From positions 1,965,001-2,029,000 of the forward strand of contig NC_134684.1 in assembly GCF_024713945.1 (NCBI RefSeq): a stretch of DNA of 64,000 bases, given 5' to 3'. This document shows positions 15,375 to 25,650 of this stretch, piece by piece; position 1 is the first letter of the stretch; each line of letters starts with the position of its first letter. Origin of the DNA: Dermatophagoides farinae (taxonomy: Eukaryota > Arthropoda > Arachnida > Sarcoptiformes > Pyroglyphidae). The translations under genes and the position numbers were made by a program. The notes beneath the pieces were generated by a model that was given only the letters and a program-made list of their open reading frames with translations, was not told the DNA's origin and searched no databases.

Positions 15375-16540
15375 TCTATATATTAATAAATCTTCCATTT
15401 TGTAATTTAAATGTGTGTTTAAATTTAAATTCTTTAGTTGACAATGTTGACTAAAACCTAAGTAATGATCAGTTTGGGTTTCTTCTTCTTCTTCATTTCT
15501 TCTGCTTCTTGTTCATTTTCAGTTTCAAATTTTCGGATACATTTGTTGAACCAAGTAATAGTCCATGTCAAACACGATGGTACATTTTTGAATAAAATAA
15601 TTGTGTTTTCTACTTTATGATAATTAAATAAACGGTTAAAATAGATTCAAAGAAATGCATTAGATTGTGTTCCAATTAAATAAACGAACATTGTTAACAA
15701 TGATTACAAGTCAAACACGATACTGTTTTTCAGTTTTGACATTGAATATGTTCATTCAATGTGTTGTGCGCCAAAATCACTATATATCTTAAATTTTCAA
15801 ACAGTCAATTCAATGATAATTCTTTATACGTTTAGTTTTATTGCTTTGGTTCGATAGAACTTTGTGTGTGTGTGTGCATGTGTTTTTTATTGAAAACGAT
15901 TTTCGTGCAAAAGAATCATCAAGAAATTCTTAATCCCCATGTTCAATCACATTTCTGAATTTGATGATGATGATGAGTAATTCATGCATCATCTACATTT
16001 CACCTATTTTTGTTATTTTTCAACCAGCTATAACCAATTTTTCAAAGTTTGGCAAATCAAACAAATAATGATGAAATTCGTAATGTTAATGAATATTGTC
16101 ATCAGGTGGATGATTCAGGTTGCCAATTATTTCGAACCAATTATTATGGAATTAAAAGGCCTCGCGCTGCCTTCGCCCTTTCCGCTACAACAGGGCCAGC
16201 AGCTCAAAGCATGCTATTGAACAAATGTAAACGTCATACATGAACATCTGATTGTTGCATCGAATGATGAAAAAATTATTTCGTATGAATATACATAATT
16301 GGTGACCCTTGTGATAAATTTTTAAAAAAAAAAAAAATTGAAAATTATGCATCATCAACATTACATCAATCGTACGTTCATCATTCTCGAATTATGGATA
16401 AACGAGTTTAAGTGTGTTATTTTGTTTGTAATTTGTAAACTTTGTCATTTCAATTCTATTGTCATATCTTTGAATTTGTAATTTAATTGAAATTTTTTTT
16501 TCAAATCAATTAAGGGTTAAATCTACTTTATGATCCAACC
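15375..16540. repeat. Decayed upstream copy of a duplicated segment
   Basis: Blocks of this stretch match 18050-18715 in the same order and orientation: the Mesh 3' flank (15381-15445 versus 18053-18118), a block around 15655-15705 versus 18172-18220, one at 15814-15860 versus 18240-18290, one at 16042-16160 versus 18375-18488, and the tract ending in a shared CTACTTTATGA near 16530 versus 18700. This copy is longer and looks decayed relative to the downstream one, which keeps an open frame. The spacing between copies is about 2.67 kb at the start. Confidence 0.85.
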
Positions 16541-16850
16541 CGGAAACTTGGTTAAAAACTTACCATTCCGATTGGCCGGTATTTGTACTATCACATAGCA
16601 TCTCGTTTACCAAGTAAAGTTGCTGAAAGCATTTCCGATATTTTGAAATTCGATTATAAAAAAGGCATGTATGAAACGTTAATCGAACGTTATACGCCAT
16701 TGAATTGCAAAATGGACATCGAAAACCGTCAAAATACATCAATTTGAGCCAAGACAACTTTCCGATAGACGTAATAATTGTTGCAAAATGTCCCACCAAT
16801 CGTAGCAGCGGCAACTGAAGAATCAGCCAATGCATTAAACATCAAAATGG
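16541..16850 (+). mobile_element. Short gag-like fossil of an LTR-type retroelement
   Basis: About 60 codons on the plus strand resemble the conserved core of arthropod Ty3/Gypsy-type gag proteins: an aromatic Tyr-Tyr block, then Leu-Pro-Ser-Lys-Val-Ala-Glu, Ile-Ser-Asp-Ile-Leu and a Glu-Arg-Tyr-Thr-Pro block. It is a broken fragment with no protease, polymerase or terminal repeats seen nearby, so it is an old relic. It directly follows the decayed copy of the duplicated segment. Family assignment is by eye only. Confidence 0.4.
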
Positions 16851-18050
16851 AAAAAAAACCATTTTTTAAAATTTATTATCATCATTACCTACAATTGAAT
16901 TGAATGTTTTTTCTTGCAATTCTTTGCTAAAATTACCATCATCAAACACGACTAAAAGCCTGCTCAAAAAAAAATGTATCATGGCCAATTAACATTGAAT
17001 TCATGGCTAACTTTTTTAAGTATATGCAATTTATTTTCATAAATGTATCATTCGTAATGAAATTTTTTTATATTGATTTTTACAATTTTTTCGTTGTAAA
17101 TATAATGATAAGCATTTACATTCTATTATTAATAATATTCGAATGAATTAATTGTGAATAATAATGATTTGGTTATCGAAATCGTATATGGATGAACAAT
17201 AAACCTAAAAACGATGGTGATGAGGTGTAAAATCATTTTTTTTTTTGTTGAACCATAAACAATGAATTTGAAGAAGGGATTGCTAAACATATTCAAAAAA
17301 TCTCATTGGTGCGAGGATGGAATTTTCGCCCACCACTACTTCACAATTGAATTAAAACAAAAAGCATGTCAATCACTAATCGGTGTGCTTATATTAGGAT
17401 CAGAACATCAATACTGATTTCAAACTCATGGCCAATTCAAAGATCGGCGAGATTAGTTTACATATATGAAAACTCACGATTAATCACTTTCAATAATCAA
17501 AATTGTGGCTGATTTCTTTGAAACAACTGAATGACAGCAACAATATATGATGGATATGAACCCTATTGATGAAGATAATAATAATGTTCCAATCACATCT
17601 GTTATCGAATCTTGGTCAAGATTATTATATTAATAAAGTTTTTACATCAACTGTGTACATAAACATCTCCAAGGAGAAAGGCATGGGCCAATTTTGAGGT
17701 TGAAAAATTAACAGTTTTTTTCTTCACATTCAGGCTACATCCGCCATAATTCCGGTTCTGAGCCATGATTTAGTCACTCACGATAGCCACTAATCCTGTC
17801 CATTCCCGAAAATTTCATCAAATTCTGAGCTATGGTTCTTGATATCACGCCGACCATGCTAACAGCTGATTTTCAACTGATTGTTTCATATTGAATGAAT
17901 ATTTTTTATTTTTTGTTTATGTTATATTATTCTAGGAATCCTAAATAATTACATGAGTAAGTTTCAAAAACTTCGGACGTTTCATTGAAGAGCAATCATT
18001 TAACAAAAAATGCGTTTTTTTACGCCCTCTACAGTTCCTATCCCCCTTAA
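16851..18050. other. Spacer between duplicate copies, possible decayed coding DNA
   Basis: There is no intact gene. Between about 17,260 and 17,640 the base composition is less homopolymeric than in typical spacers here, and short coding-like patches appear, but no frame stays open. It may be more remnant of the same old insertion. About 17,700-17,880 is also unusually GC-balanced. I recognise nothing in either. Confidence 0.4.
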
Positions 18051-18052
18051 TT

Positions 18053-18715
18053 AATAAATCTTCCATTTTGTAATTTAAATGTGTGTTTAAATTTAAATTC
18101 TTTAGTTGACAATGTTGACAATAGATGTCACACCTACTGTTCTAATTATCATCAGGTTAAATTATAACTCTCAAAGAAATGATTGTGTTCCAATTAAATA
18201 AACGAACAATGTTAACAATGGATCATTTGGTAAACAAATTCAATGATAATTCTTTATACGTTTAGTTTTATTGCTTTGGTTCGATAGACGATTTTCGTGC
18301 AAAAGAATCATCAAGAAAATCGCGTTATTCTTAATCCCCTCAACACATCGAGTATTATGCAATCTACATCAAGTTTTTCAAAGTTTGGCAAATCAACAAA
18401 TAATGATGAAATTCGTAATGTTGAATATTGTCATCAGGTGGATGATCAGGTTGCCAATTATTTCGAACCAATTATTATGGAATTAAAACTACAACAGGAA
18501 AAGCATGTTGAACAAATGAAACGTCAACATGAACAATTGTTGCATCGAATGATGATATTTCGTATGAATATAAGAAAATCTATGCACATCAACACTACAT
18601 CAAGTGTAGTTCATCATTCTGATTCAAATATTCCTAAAGATGATGATCACAATTCTGAGATTGATAATTGATTTTTTTTCAAATAATTAAATTAAATCTA
18701 CTTTATGAATTCGAT
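18053..18715. repeat. Downstream copy of the duplicated segment, carrying the open small frame
   Basis: This copy starts with the same 65-base block that lies just after the Mesh stop codon and ends at the shared CTACTTTATGA tract. It is about half as long as the upstream copy because spacer blocks differ in size. The open frame at 18357-18671 lies inside it. Confidence 0.85.
18357..18671 (+). CDS. Small coiled-coil protein, unknown (possibly element-derived)
   Basis: This is a 104-codon open frame from the ATG at 18357. It has a polar N-terminus, a predicted helix or coiled coil in the middle rich in Gln, Glu, Lys and Met (repeats such as Glu-Lys-His-Val-Glu-Gln-Met-Lys and Gln-His-Glu-Gln-Leu), and an acidic Asp/His/Ser tail. 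There is no signal peptide or membrane segment. A decayed relative lies 2.3 kb upstream, next to a gag-like fossil, so the frame could be a host gene or the N-terminal part of an old retroelement gag; gag N-termini are often Gln/Met-rich coiled coils. I cannot choose between these. Confidence 0.4.
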   Translation: MQSTSSFSKFGKSTNNDEIRNVEYCHQVDDQVANYFEPIIMELKLQQEKHVEQMKRQHEQLLHRMMIFRMNIRKSMHINTTSSVVHHSDSNIPKDDDHNSEIDN

Positions 18716-20344
18716 TATTATCGCTTATATATACAGGAATTAAATTAAATTCTCTCATAAACAACGACGTATAGTTGAATTGAAAATGGCATATACATCA
18801 ATGTTCATTGACCTTTGTCACAACATCCACAAACATTGATCAAAAAAAAAACCCTACGCCTAAATTGAATTCATGTCAAAAAAAAAAAGTATTTCAACAT
18901 TGGAAGCATCCATTGGAAACGTCACACAAGTGCAGACAACTTAAAAAAAAAAATCGTGCAGAAGCACAAAAATACTGTCTACACGCGATAGAACATCATG
19001 ATATCATGAAGAGAGAGAGAGAAAACGAGTCCATTTGTATTGTGGATACAAGATGAAGATTAGTCCGAAAGGAACACACTGCAAATAATTGTGTACAAAC
19101 ACACATATTTTGGTTGTATTTTTCAAAGTTGGGTAGTGTACACTGCCATGTTTTTTCTCTGTGTACATACATCTGAATGACGAAACCACATCACCATTAT
19201 ACTGGTTTGAACGTGTATGATGTGTGATGTGCAGATTTTCTTCATTGACATTTTTTTTCATGTATATTTTTTTCGAAATTAATTGTTTTCATGCCCATTT
19301 ACAATTAAAAAAAAAATACGACAAACAAATTTCATTCATACGACTCAGACATTTCATCCTAATGGAAATATATAATCATCATCATCATTATAATTTCGCC
19401 TAATCGCCTAGTATTATTTCGATTTGGATATGTGATTTGTTTTGCTACTCTCTTTCAATGTCGATGTGAATTCACACAACAACAACAACAACAACGACAA
19501 AAGCCAACGACAGAAGACAGCAGGTGGACACAAATCATTGGATACGATCATAATTGTCATCAACATTTGGTACAGGTAAATCATTTTCGAATTTTTTTTT
19601 TTTTGACGCAGAAATAGAACCATCAAATGCATGGTGTGTGTGTGTTTGTTTGTTTTTTTTAATTTCTCTCAAGGACGGTAAGGTGCTTTTTGTAGGAGCC
19701 AAAAATAAAATAAGAATAAGTTTGTGGTTTTTATTGTTCTTTGAAAAACAGTAATATTATTGCAGAATTGTCGATCTGAAAAAGATCCAGACTGTCAAAT
19801 CGAAATCGATTGTGTGAGAACACCCTTCGTTAAAATCAATAACCGTTAGCGTCTGTTTTTTTTCTGTTTAGAATTGATATAGAATATTATTGAACAAAAA
19901 AAAACAATTTTTTGTCAAGTTTGCAAGTGTGTGCATTTGCCCACAAATCATCATGGTTGACGCGGAAATAGCCTACACTTGACATTCAACAACAATAACC
20001 ATAATAATAATAATAAATAGTGTATAATTGTCATTCTCTCCTGGGCAACGGCGTCATTGTTGTTTATATCGTTGCCGGACACAGGAAAACCTGATCACAA
20101 TTGAAACCAGCTATTAAAGGTAAACGATCTTTGAACGAAATTTTCATTCACTCTATTCTTTCGTTCGTTTTTCATTCTCTCTCTCTCTCTTTCTATGTGT
20201 GTGCGTGTGCGTGTGTATGTATTGAATAATTTATTGATATACAAAATTTTATGATCACGAAACATACATCTTAAAAACTACTACTAATTTTTTTTATTAT
20301 TATTATTTCAATTAACATTTATGAATTGGACAATAAAGAAAAAC
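18716..20344. other. Spacer and probable 5' region of the SLC44 gene
   Basis: No coding exon is supported. A possible untranslated exon of the following gene ends at AAAG/GTAAAC near 20,120, with an acceptor just before the ATG at 20345, but this is weak. The rest has poly-T runs and CT/GT tracts around 20,180-20,220. Confidence 0.45.
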
Positions 20345-20564
20345 ATGGGCCAACGAAATAAATCAAGTCCAACTCGATCATCGAATCCCGGTTCGCCACT
20401 CTATAACAAAGGTATGTGTCACAATGATGATGATACATTTGATAGGACTGCATTTCGATACTATTTTTCATTTTATATGTAATGGAATATCTCTAATTTA
20501 CATTTTACTGATACATGCGATTGCATACATACTTTAATCGATATATGGATGTTTATGGATAATA

Positions 20565-20597
<33 letters not shown>

Positions 20598-23500
20598 ATT
20601 GAGTTAAAGTGATCAGATATTTCCAAAGCGACAATCAATGTGTGCATATATAAACATCATATGTATACACACAGTAGCTTGAGCTTAGCAACCACCTATG
20701 TGATTAATTAAATAAGTAGAATTGACATTATCATTGAAAAAAATACACAATCTCACACTTTATGTGTAATAAACTGTCTGTCCAAAACAAAATTAAAATT
20801 AAAAAAATAACGACGAAGAATATTTATATCCATATGATTATCAGATAAAGTTTGGGTTTGTTTGATAAATAAACTGATTGATGTTTAGCAATAATGTACG
20901 CTGGACTTCAGCAACAACAACCTCCATTCATAAATAAGAAACGACTATTGGCTAGACATTATTATGGTGATATTATTCGTGTTGAAAATGATATGAATGA
21001 ATTTTATGATGCCAATCGTCATCGATCAGGATCATCAAAGAGATTCAGTATGAAAACATTATCATGCTCATCCATCCATTCATCAATCAATCATCATCAT
21101 TTTATTTAATTTTACTCACTTTTTTCTTCTTTTTCTCATAGGTGAATTTACATTTGAAAGCACTCGTCAATTTGGACCAACAAAACAACGACGATGTACA
21201 GATTGTGGTTGCTTGTTCATATTCATACTGTTTCTCGGAGTTTGGGCAAGCCTGATCGTATATTGTAAGTTTATTTAGATTGAATATATCATGATGATCA
21301 TTTAACATTTCATCACTTTCACTGAACTACAGTTTTAAATCATGTAAATATTGAACAAGTGGTTTTTCCGTCTGATTCATTTGGTAATGTCTGTGGTAAA
21401 GGAGAATTTAGGTAATAATTCTTTTAAGATCATGCCCATTATATTGTGATTAATAAATCATTTGTTCTATCTAATAACATAGCGATCGTCCATATCTATA
21501 TTTTTTTAATATTCTTAAATGTGCCGCTGACATAGAAGGTACCATCATAGATGGATGCAATACACCACAGGTGTGCGTCAAAGAATGTCCCAATATAACG
21601 TTCAGTGTTGGTGCTTCGAATGAAATGCGTCATATCGAACTTGAACATGCTATCTGTCAATATGGCATTTGGCCCAACAGGAACAATGTATGTAGTTTTT
21701 TTTAAACCTGTTTTTAATCCTGAAGATGTTTAACTCTAATCTGGATAATATTAGTTATACCAACTTACCCAGAAAGAATTATGTGCCAAATACTATTTTA
21801 AAAGTGATTCAGTTGGTGGACGATGTATCCCATCCATTTTACATTTGATAAATGATCGCTTGTTTGATGAGATTCGCAATCAATCCATTAAAGATGATTC
21901 CTCTGATGGTTCAGTCACAGCTGAAGAAATTGTCGAATCCAATAAAGCCATAAGCAAGTTGATGCAAGCATTAACATTAGCTAATCATTTGATCACCGAT
22001 ATTATTAGAACATGGAAATGGATCGCAATGTAAGTTTGGCTAAAGTCGTTTTTTGCTTGGATAATTGAGTTCTTTTGATTCATTTGTTTAGCGGTTTAAT
22101 CTTGACCATGTTCATCGCTTTCTTGTGGATATCATTCATGCAGTGGATTGCCAGATATATGGTCTGGGTATCGATAATTGCGTTGTTTATATTAAACAGT
22201 TTGGTATTATATTATAGCGTCGATCAGTATTTAGATCTGGTCACTAATAAATCCAACAAGACCGATTTGGCTGATATGAATTCAATCATGGCCAAAGTGG
22301 TTCATCCAAATGAAGCTCACCGATATCTACGTACATCTCGGCGTGAACCTGATATGATGGATTTTGATTTTAAAAGTTTGCTCAAAGATAGTCTAGAACC
22401 TTATCTGGGCAGTACCAAACTATGGATCATTTTGGCAGTTGTGGCAGGTATCGGCCTATTGGTATTGACTATGATTACATTTTGTTTATGTAATCGTATC
22501 CGGTTAGCTGTGGCCGTCATTGAAGAAGCTAGCAAGTAAGTCAAATCGTTCAGAAAATTTAATTCTTCAAGTGTTTACAATTTTTTGTTTTGTTTTTTAG
22601 AGCTGTTAATAATACCAAGTCAACGTTGATGTTTCCGTTAGTGCCATTCACTTTGAAAGTCGCAATCCTTACATTTGCATTATTTGCATTCGTTACCATA
22701 TCAACCGGCTCTCAAGCTCGTTACCGTAATCAATTGACTGGAACTGCATGTAGTCCATTGACGGTAATAACATTTTAATAATTTGCTCAATTTGAAAATA
22801 TAATTCTTATATATTCTTAAAATTTAAAAGGAAATTGATAACAATTGTACGAAAATCCGACCATTCGATCGAAGTTTGGTCTATCTGGCTCATGGTTTTA
22901 ATTTGTTTGCTCTCATATGGGTGCTTTACTTCATCTCTGGTCTATGTATGTCCGTTTTCTAATTTGAATTCAGCTCATAATCTTTTTTTTCATTTTTTTT
23001 CAAACTTTTAGTTTATGTAACATTATCGGGTGTATTTGCCGATTATTACTGGACAAGAGACAAACGTGATATATCATTCTTTGTACTTTTAAATTCATTT
23101 GGACGCTGCATTTTGTAAGAAGATCCCCATACTATTAACTTGTTTTTTTGTGTTGTTGACATTCCTTTTTTTTTCACTCATAACAATAGCTATCATTTGG
23201 GTTCGATTGCATTCGGTTCATTGTTAATTGCCATAGTTCGATTCATTCGAATTATATTAGAATACATTGATCAAAAATGTAAAAAATATCCGAATAATGT
23301 TATTTCTCGTTTCTTTATGGGGTTTGTTTATATTATTATCATCATCATTATATTTTCATTTTTAAAAACAATTTTTTTTTGTTATCATTTCAGCTGCTGC
23401 AAATGTTGCCTCTGGTGTTTGGAAAAATTCATAAAATTCATCAACAAAAATGCCTACATTATGTTGGCCGTACATGGAAAAAGTTTTTGTAGCTCAGCAC

Positions 23501-24050
23501 ATGATGCATTTCAATTGATCTTTTCGAATGGAATGCGTGCATTGGTTCTCGAATGTTTGAGCGCTTTCCTGTTATTCTTATCTAAATTAGCTGTCACATT
23601 CATTTCTGGCCTGATAGCATTTCTGATCATTACCAATCAGATAGAATTTGTTCATTTGGGAGATTTTGATGATCTCAACTATTATTGGGGTCCACTTGGG
23701 GTAAAGTGTTTTTACTCAATATACATTGACTTTAATTTGATTCCTTTATTTATTTCAATTATTTCAATTCATAATAGGTCTATCTCATTCTCAGCTATAT
23801 ATTGGCTTCCTCATTTTTTAATGTTTATGATGTTGCAGTTGATACTATATTTCTGTCATATCGTAAGTATTCATTGTGAGGTGGAATTTATTTTATTAAT
23901 ATATCTAATATGTCTCATTTCTTTATCATTATGTAAATGATGGCTACAGTGGAAGATTGTCACATCAACGATGGATCCAATGAACGTCCCTATTATATGA
24001 CCAAATCATTGGCCAAAGTTTTTGGTCGTAAAAATAATCAAGCTCACTAA
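20345..24050 (+). CDS. SLC44A: Choline transporter-like protein (SLC44 family)
   Basis: Fourteen exons (20345-20411, 20889-21047, 21142-21264, 21333-21411, 21483-21687, 21755-22029, 22092-22535, 22601-22763, 22831-22945, 23012-23114, 23190-23321, 23394-23700, 23778-23862, 23950-24050) join in frame and give 785 residues. The protein is a multi-pass membrane transporter, probably of choline and/or ethanolamine at plasma or mitochondrial membranes. Family signs: a cytosolic N-terminus, a first helix after a Cys-Thr-Asp-Cys-Gly-Cys motif, a large Cys-rich first extracellular loop with N-glycosylation sites, then about nine more helices. The strongly conserved C-terminal block is present: Asp-Tyr-Tyr-Trp-Thr-Arg, Tyr-His-Leu-Gly-Ser-Ile-Ala-Phe-Gly-Ser, the Cys-Cys-Lys-Cys-Cys-Leu-Trp-Cys-Leu-Glu-Lys-Phe motif and Asn-Ala-Tyr-Ile-Met. 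Length (family about 650-720) is slightly long because of the N-terminus. A 477-base first intron contrasts with later ones near 60. Confidence 0.95.
20566..20597. repeat. GAT trinucleotide microsatellite in SLC44 intron 1
   Basis: About ten GAT units lie inside the long first intron. Confidence 0.9.
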
Positions 24051-24610
24051 TCATTTTATTTTCTTATTAACAATGTCATTTTTTTTGGAACAAATTGTAA
24101 CATAATAGCCAAATATTCCACAAACAAAATCATCAACAATATGGAAGCATATGATCTCCAATTGGTAAAGATTGTGAATGCATCCCACTTCAAGGTGTTT
24201 AAATTATCACAACAACAGTCGAAATAATCATCCTCATCAAGAACATTTTTTTTAACATTCTGTTGAGATTGCTATCGTTCCTGTTTTTGCTCAATTTGTC
24301 TTTGTTAATTTTAATCAATCTTTGTTCATTAGTCATTAATACTTTGTTGCAATACTTTTCAATGTCTCATATAATTTCATTACTAATACTAATAAATGAT
24401 ATAGAATAATAAACAAAATGAAAATGGATAGATAAACAATTCAATCAACCGAAAAGTTTTAATTGAATCTATAAATTTGTCCAACTTGAATAAAATTCTT
24501 TATAATTCTTAATTCTTTTTTTTTATTTTTTTTAAGTTTCTTTAAAAAAAAATCAAAATGTCAATGTCATGATAAATACAATGAATTTGTCTATATTTAT
24601 ATGAGGTTAT
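24051..24610. other. Convergent 3' spacer
   Basis: 560 bases between two converging genes. It holds 3' untranslated DNA with an AATAAA-like signal near 24,410 and AT-rich sequence; no gene is seen. Confidence 0.6.
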
Positions 24611-25318
24611 TCAATAATCATGTGATCTATTCAGTTCAGTGGTTGAAATCATTTCAACTTCTAATGGTTCCAAAAGTTGAAATTTAGCCATAGCCAATTG
24701 ACGACGATGTTGTTGTTGAACAGTCCAAACAATGTAACCACTAAGCAAAAGGGCCGTTGATAATGTCATTGCTCCAAGTAATAAAACAATTGTAGTCAAT
24801 GTATTGTGGCCAAAAAAACTATTCGATTCTTCATCACACAATTGATATTCAATATGTTCATTTGTCGGACAGAATCCATGTTGATCGGTTTGATCAAGTA
24901 TCGATTCGGCACTTGTCACATCAGTTTCATCGCAAAGCATGAGCGAATAAAACGAATTCAATTCAATGGCACGTTTTATACATTTATGATGACGATAAAT
25001 AATGCAACAAGCTGGCCATCGGCTAGCATATTCACTGCCACTGGTGATCGAATTGTCGACATCTTTATCGATTGCCATGTTTTTTACTTCTTCATCAAAA
25101 TGTTTTGAACATTGATCGAATTTTTTGGCCATTGCTTTTAGACATCTTGGTCTAATCGCACGTTGTATAGCCTGCATTTTAGCCGGAATAATTTCTGTAC
25201 GAAATATTTCTGATGTTAATTTTGTAAATTGTTCATCATTCATTTTTCGATCATTTTCACATTTGATCAGATGAATCAACGCTAAAACAAACAACAAAAA
25301 AATCAATTTCGAATGCAT
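24611..25318 (-). CDS. Single-exon type I membrane protein, unknown family
   Basis: An intronless 235-residue protein with a clear signal peptide (residues about 1-20, ending near Ile-Lys-Cys-Glu). The extracellular part (about 21-170) contains about eight Cys, including Arg-Cys-Leu, Gln-Cys-Ser, a Cys-Cys pair, Lys-Cys-Ile, Leu-Cys-Asp, Phe-Cys-Pro and Leu-Cys-Asp. An even count and helical, amphipathic spacing suggest a disulfide-bonded helical bundle. A transmembrane helix follows at about 175-200 with a 35-residue cytoplasmic tail containing a Gln/Arg patch and a Leu-Leu-Glu-Pro-Leu-Glu acidic dileucine-like motif, which could direct endocytosis. I recognise no named family; it is probably lineage-specific. 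Confidence 0.8.
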   Translation of the reverse strand: MHSKLIFLLFVLALIHLIKCENDRKMNDEQFTKLTSEIFRTEIIPAKMQAIQRAIRPRCLKAMAKKFDQCSKHFDEEVKNMAIDKDVDNSITSGSEYASRWPACCIIYRHHKCIKRAIELNSFYSLMLCDETDVTSAESILDQTDQHGFCPTNEHIEYQLCDEESNSFFGHNTLTTIVLLLGAMTLSTALLLSGYIVWTVQQQHRRQLAMAKFQLLEPLEVEMISTTELNRSHDY

Positions 25319-25650
25319 TATTTCTCATAGGGTGTTTGCGAATCACTTGATAATAACGACGATATAAAATGAACAAACAAATCAACACGCAAAGAAAAAA
25401 ACTACGCAACTCATTCTAAAATGGAACCCGAAACATTGGCCACACATTGCATTTAATTGATACAGTATTACTTCTACCTAATGATTTATGCTTTCTATCT
25501 ATTGGCTAATCCTAATGATGATGATAATTACTTTGGTTATCGGGTGTGGCGACAATATCTATGACAACATTGATTATAGTCAATCCAGATTTTATTGCTT
25601 TAATAATCTTTAAAATAACAGATGAATGAAATACAATGAGAGAGAATTAA
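25319..25650. other. Short spacer between minus-strand genes
   Basis: 332 bases, presumably the promoter of the 235-residue protein and the 3' end of the EGF-rich gene. No further element is seen. Confidence 0.6.

Noticed and set aside
18808-19056. Lys-rich 82-codon ORF
   Set aside because: Composition comes from poly-A runs; no domain and no splice support.
20380-20400. tRNA T-arm-like string (GGTTCG)
   Set aside because: It lies inside the first coding exon of SLC44 and no cloverleaf can be built around it.
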